Assembly: GCA_022866645.1 (NCBI GenBank)
Contig: JALHUQ010000449.1
Span: forward strand, 1 to 15,692
Source: Woeseiaceae bacterium
GTDB lineage: Bacteria > Pseudomonadota > Gammaproteobacteria > Steroidobacterales > Woeseiaceae
Reading direction: 5' to 3'
Length of the DNA: 15,692 nucleotides
The notes under the pieces are model-generated. The model was not told where the DNA came from. It ran no database searches and saw nothing but the letters and a program-made list of their open reading frames with translations. This document shows, in pieces, positions 13,908 to 15,692 of this stretch. Position 1 is the stretch's first letter. The number at the start of each line of letters is the position of its first letter. The translations under genes were made by a program, and so were the position numbers.

Positions 13908-15606
13908 TGGTCAGCGGACAGCTGGCCGTCTGCGTTTTCGGAAACGCGATCACATCGCGAATACTCTCGGCACCAGCCATCAGCATGACGATACGATCGA
14001 GGCCAAAAGCGACGCCGCCGTGTGGCGGGCATCCGAATTGCAGCGCTTGCAGCAGAAATCCGAATTTCTCTTCTGCTTCCTCTTCGCTAATGCCCAGAAT
14101 GTCGAAAACGGCAGCTTGCATAGTCTGGTCGTGTATACGAATGGATCCACCACCAATTTCGGAGCCGTTCAAGACCATGTCGTAGGCGCGGGACAAGGCA
14201 TGGCCCGGATCCGCCTTCAGAGCTTCGGCATCGTTCACGGATGGCGCAGTAAACGGATGGTGCAAGGCACTCCAGCGTTTGCTTGCCGCATCTTTCTCAA
14301 ACATTGGGAAGTCGACCACCCAAAGTGGCGCCCAACCCTCGGCGACCAGTCCACGATCCTCGCCCACTTTGATGCGCAATGCGCCTAACGCGTCGTTGAC
14401 CACTCGGGCTTTGTCGGCGCCGAAGAAAATCAGGTCGCCGGTCTTGGCACCGGTACGCTCAACGATGCCGGTGACGGCGTCGTCGGGTAGAAACTTGAGT
14501 ATCGGCGACTGCAGTCCATCGCGGCCCGCCGCAAGGTCGTTGACCTTGATGTACGCGAGACCCCTGGCGCCATAGCGAGCAACAAAAGCCGTGTAATCGT
14601 CGATGATCTTGCGGCTCATCTCAGCGCCGCCGGGGACGCAAAGTGCAGCCACACGACCCTCAGGATCGGAAGCGGGACCGGCGAATACTTTGAAGTCCAC
14701 CGAACTCATAAGATCAGAAACTTCGATCAGTTCGAGATCGATACGCAGATCCGGCTTGTCGGAGCCGTAGCGATGCATCGCTTCGGCGTAGGTCATGCGC
14801 GGAAACGGATCCGCGAGTTCGACGTCCATCGCCTTTTTGAAGACATGACGAATCATGCTTTCCACGTTAGCAGTTACCGCGGCCTCGTCAACGAAACTCA
14901 TCTCGATATCAAGCTGAGTAAATTCTGGCTGACGATCGGCACGCAAATCCTCGTCGCGGAAACAACGCACAATCTGGTAGTAACGATCCAGCCCGGACAT
15001 CATCAGCAGCTGTTTGAACAACTGCGGTGACTGCGGCAGCGCAAAGAACTTGCCAGGATTAGTGCGACTCGGAACGATGTAGTCACGAGCGCCTTCTGGC
15101 GTTGCGCGTGTCAACATCGGTGTCTCGACATCAACGAATCCGTTGCTGTCGAGGTAAGCACGCATCGCCATCGTTACCTTGTGGCGCAGCATCAGGTTGC
15201 CCAGCATTTTCTCGCGGCGCAGGTCGAGGTATCGGTATTTCAGACGGATATCTTCGTTGGCCTGTTCGTCGTGGTGAAACGGCGGCGTCTCGGACTTGTT
15301 GAGCACCTCAAGATCCAGTGCCAGCACTTCGATCCTGCCGGTACGCATATTCGGATTAACGGTGCCGTCCGGGCGTGCTCGAACAAGTCCCTTCACCCTG
15401 AGCACGAATTCGGATCGAATTCTCTCAGCTTGTTCGAAAATCTCGGCGCGATCAGGATCGAAAACAACCTGCAGCAGCCCTTCGCGATCGCGAAGATCGA
15501 TGAAGATCACACCGCCATGGTCGCGGCGCCGATGGACCCAGCCGCATACCTCAATCTCTTTACCCAGCAGAGACTCGTTGATCTCACCGCAATAATGACT
15601 ACGCAT
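13834..15606 (-). CDS. aspS: Aspartyl-tRNA synthetase (probably non-discriminating)
   Basis: This class IIb synthetase attaches aspartate to tRNA-Asp. From the ATG at 15606 it has 590 residues, the normal length, and begins MRSHYCGEINESLLGKEIEV as homologues do. A longer frame to 15672 adds 22 residues that are not conserved. An N-terminal OB-fold anticodon-binding domain is followed by motif 1 (VDVETPMLTRATPEGARDY), motif 2 (CFRDEDLRADRQPEFTQLD), the bacterial GAD insertion, and motif 3 (GGVAFGLDRIVML). The anticodon domain carries His30 in RRRDHGG and Gly81 in RPDG. These match the residues reported to make Pseudomonas aeruginosa AspRS non-discriminating, so it may also make Asp-tRNA-Asn. 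The start codon lacks a clear ribosome binding site. The 3' end overlaps the hydrolase gene. Confidence 0.97.
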   Translation of the reverse strand: MRSHYCGEINESLLGKEIEVCGWVHRRRDHGGVIFIDLRDREGLLQVVFDPDRAEIFEQAERIRSEFVLRVKGLVRARPDGTVNPNMRTGRIEVLALDLEVLNKSETPPFHHDEQANEDIRLKYRYLDLRREKMLGNLMLRHKVTMAMRAYLDSNGFVDVETPMLTRATPEGARDYIVPSRTNPGKFFALPQSPQLFKQLLMMSGLDRYYQIVRCFRDEDLRADRQPEFTQLDIEMSFVDEAAVTANVESMIRHVFKKAMDVELADPFPRMTYAEAMHRYGSDKPDLRIDLELIEVSDLMSSVDFKVFAGPASDPEGRVAALCVPGGAEMSRKIIDDYTAFVARYGARGLAYIKVNDLAAGRDGLQSPILKFLPDDAVTGIVERTGAKTGDLIFFGADKARVVNDALGALRIKVGEDRGLVAEGWAPLWVVDFPMFEKDAASKRWSALHHPFTAPSVNDAEALKADPGHALSRAYDMVLNGSEIGGGSIRIHDQTMQAAVFDILGISEEEAEEKFGFLLQALQFGCPPHGGVAFGLDRIVMLMAGAESIRDVIAFPKTQTASCPLTNAPGEVSEAQLKETGIRLRAARTE

Positions 15607-15629
15607 CGCTAAACCCAATAAAACCCGTG

Positions 15630-15662
15630 AAAAAAGAGGCGGAATGGTACGGGGAGCCGCCC
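15630..15662 (-). terminator. Weak terminator-like hairpin upstream of aspS
   Basis: On the minus strand GGCGG (15661-15657) and CCGCC (15642-15638) can pair around a 14-base loop, with one more G-U pair possible, and TTTTTT follows after CUC-like sequence. It may end a gene lying beyond the right edge. The stem is short, so this is tentative. Nothing else is visible in 15607-15692. Confidence 0.3.
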
Positions 15663-15692
15663 ATCGGCGCAAGCTAATCCACTGGGCGCTCG

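Noticed and set aside
15607..15672. 22-residue N-terminal extension of AspRS
   Set aside because: Homologues begin at MRSHYCG; the extension is not family-like and crosses a possible terminator hairpin.

Overview
The window looks like a chromosomal housekeeping segment of a gammaproteobacterium. The run mutS ... pncC, recA, recX, alaS, csrA, tRNA-Ser(GCU), tRNA-Arg(ACG) is the order known from Escherichia coli (mutS ... pncC-recA-recX-alaS-csrA-serV-argVYZQ). The proteins resemble gammaproteobacterial forms, and both tRNA genes encode their CCA ends. I cannot name a genus. I see no phage, insertion sequence, CRISPR array or defence island.

Layout, left to right. 1-361 holds an unrecognised, stop-interrupted coding-like stretch and the leader of a TerC/Alx-type membrane protein gene (plus strand, TTG start). 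From 1622 to 2163 there is no credible gene. Its right part is a two-unit tandem repeat of about 165 bp, lying directly behind tRNA-Arg(ACG) and carrying copies of that tRNA's last 19 bases and its terminator. Next, on the minus strand, come tRNA-Arg, a ferredoxin/flavodoxin-NADP reductase, tRNA-Ser(GCU), csrA, alaS, recX and recA. recA has a clear LexA box. Further upstream lie thpR, pncC and a GT4 glycosyltransferase, whose ends overlap by 4 and 8 bases like an operon. mutS runs divergently on the plus strand. It converges on an alpha/beta hydrolase gene, and both stop codons fall inside one 56-bp near-perfect palindrome. The hydrolase overlaps the 3' end of aspS, which fills the rest of the window.

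How the genes relate: recA, recX and mutS serve DNA repair and recombination. alaS, aspS and the two tRNAs serve translation, and AspRS has the residue signature of a non-discriminating enzyme. csrA is a global post-transcriptional regulator. The two tRNA genes have nearly the same 40-bp promoter, each starting directly behind the preceding protein gene and ending in a GC-rich discriminator of the kind linked to stringent control.

Most of the window is ordinary. The parts worth a second look are non-coding: the tRNA-tail repeat array, the twin tRNA promoters, the palindrome shared by two stop codons, and the reductase placed between tRNA-Ser and tRNA-Arg. I do not see a convincing new multi-gene system.
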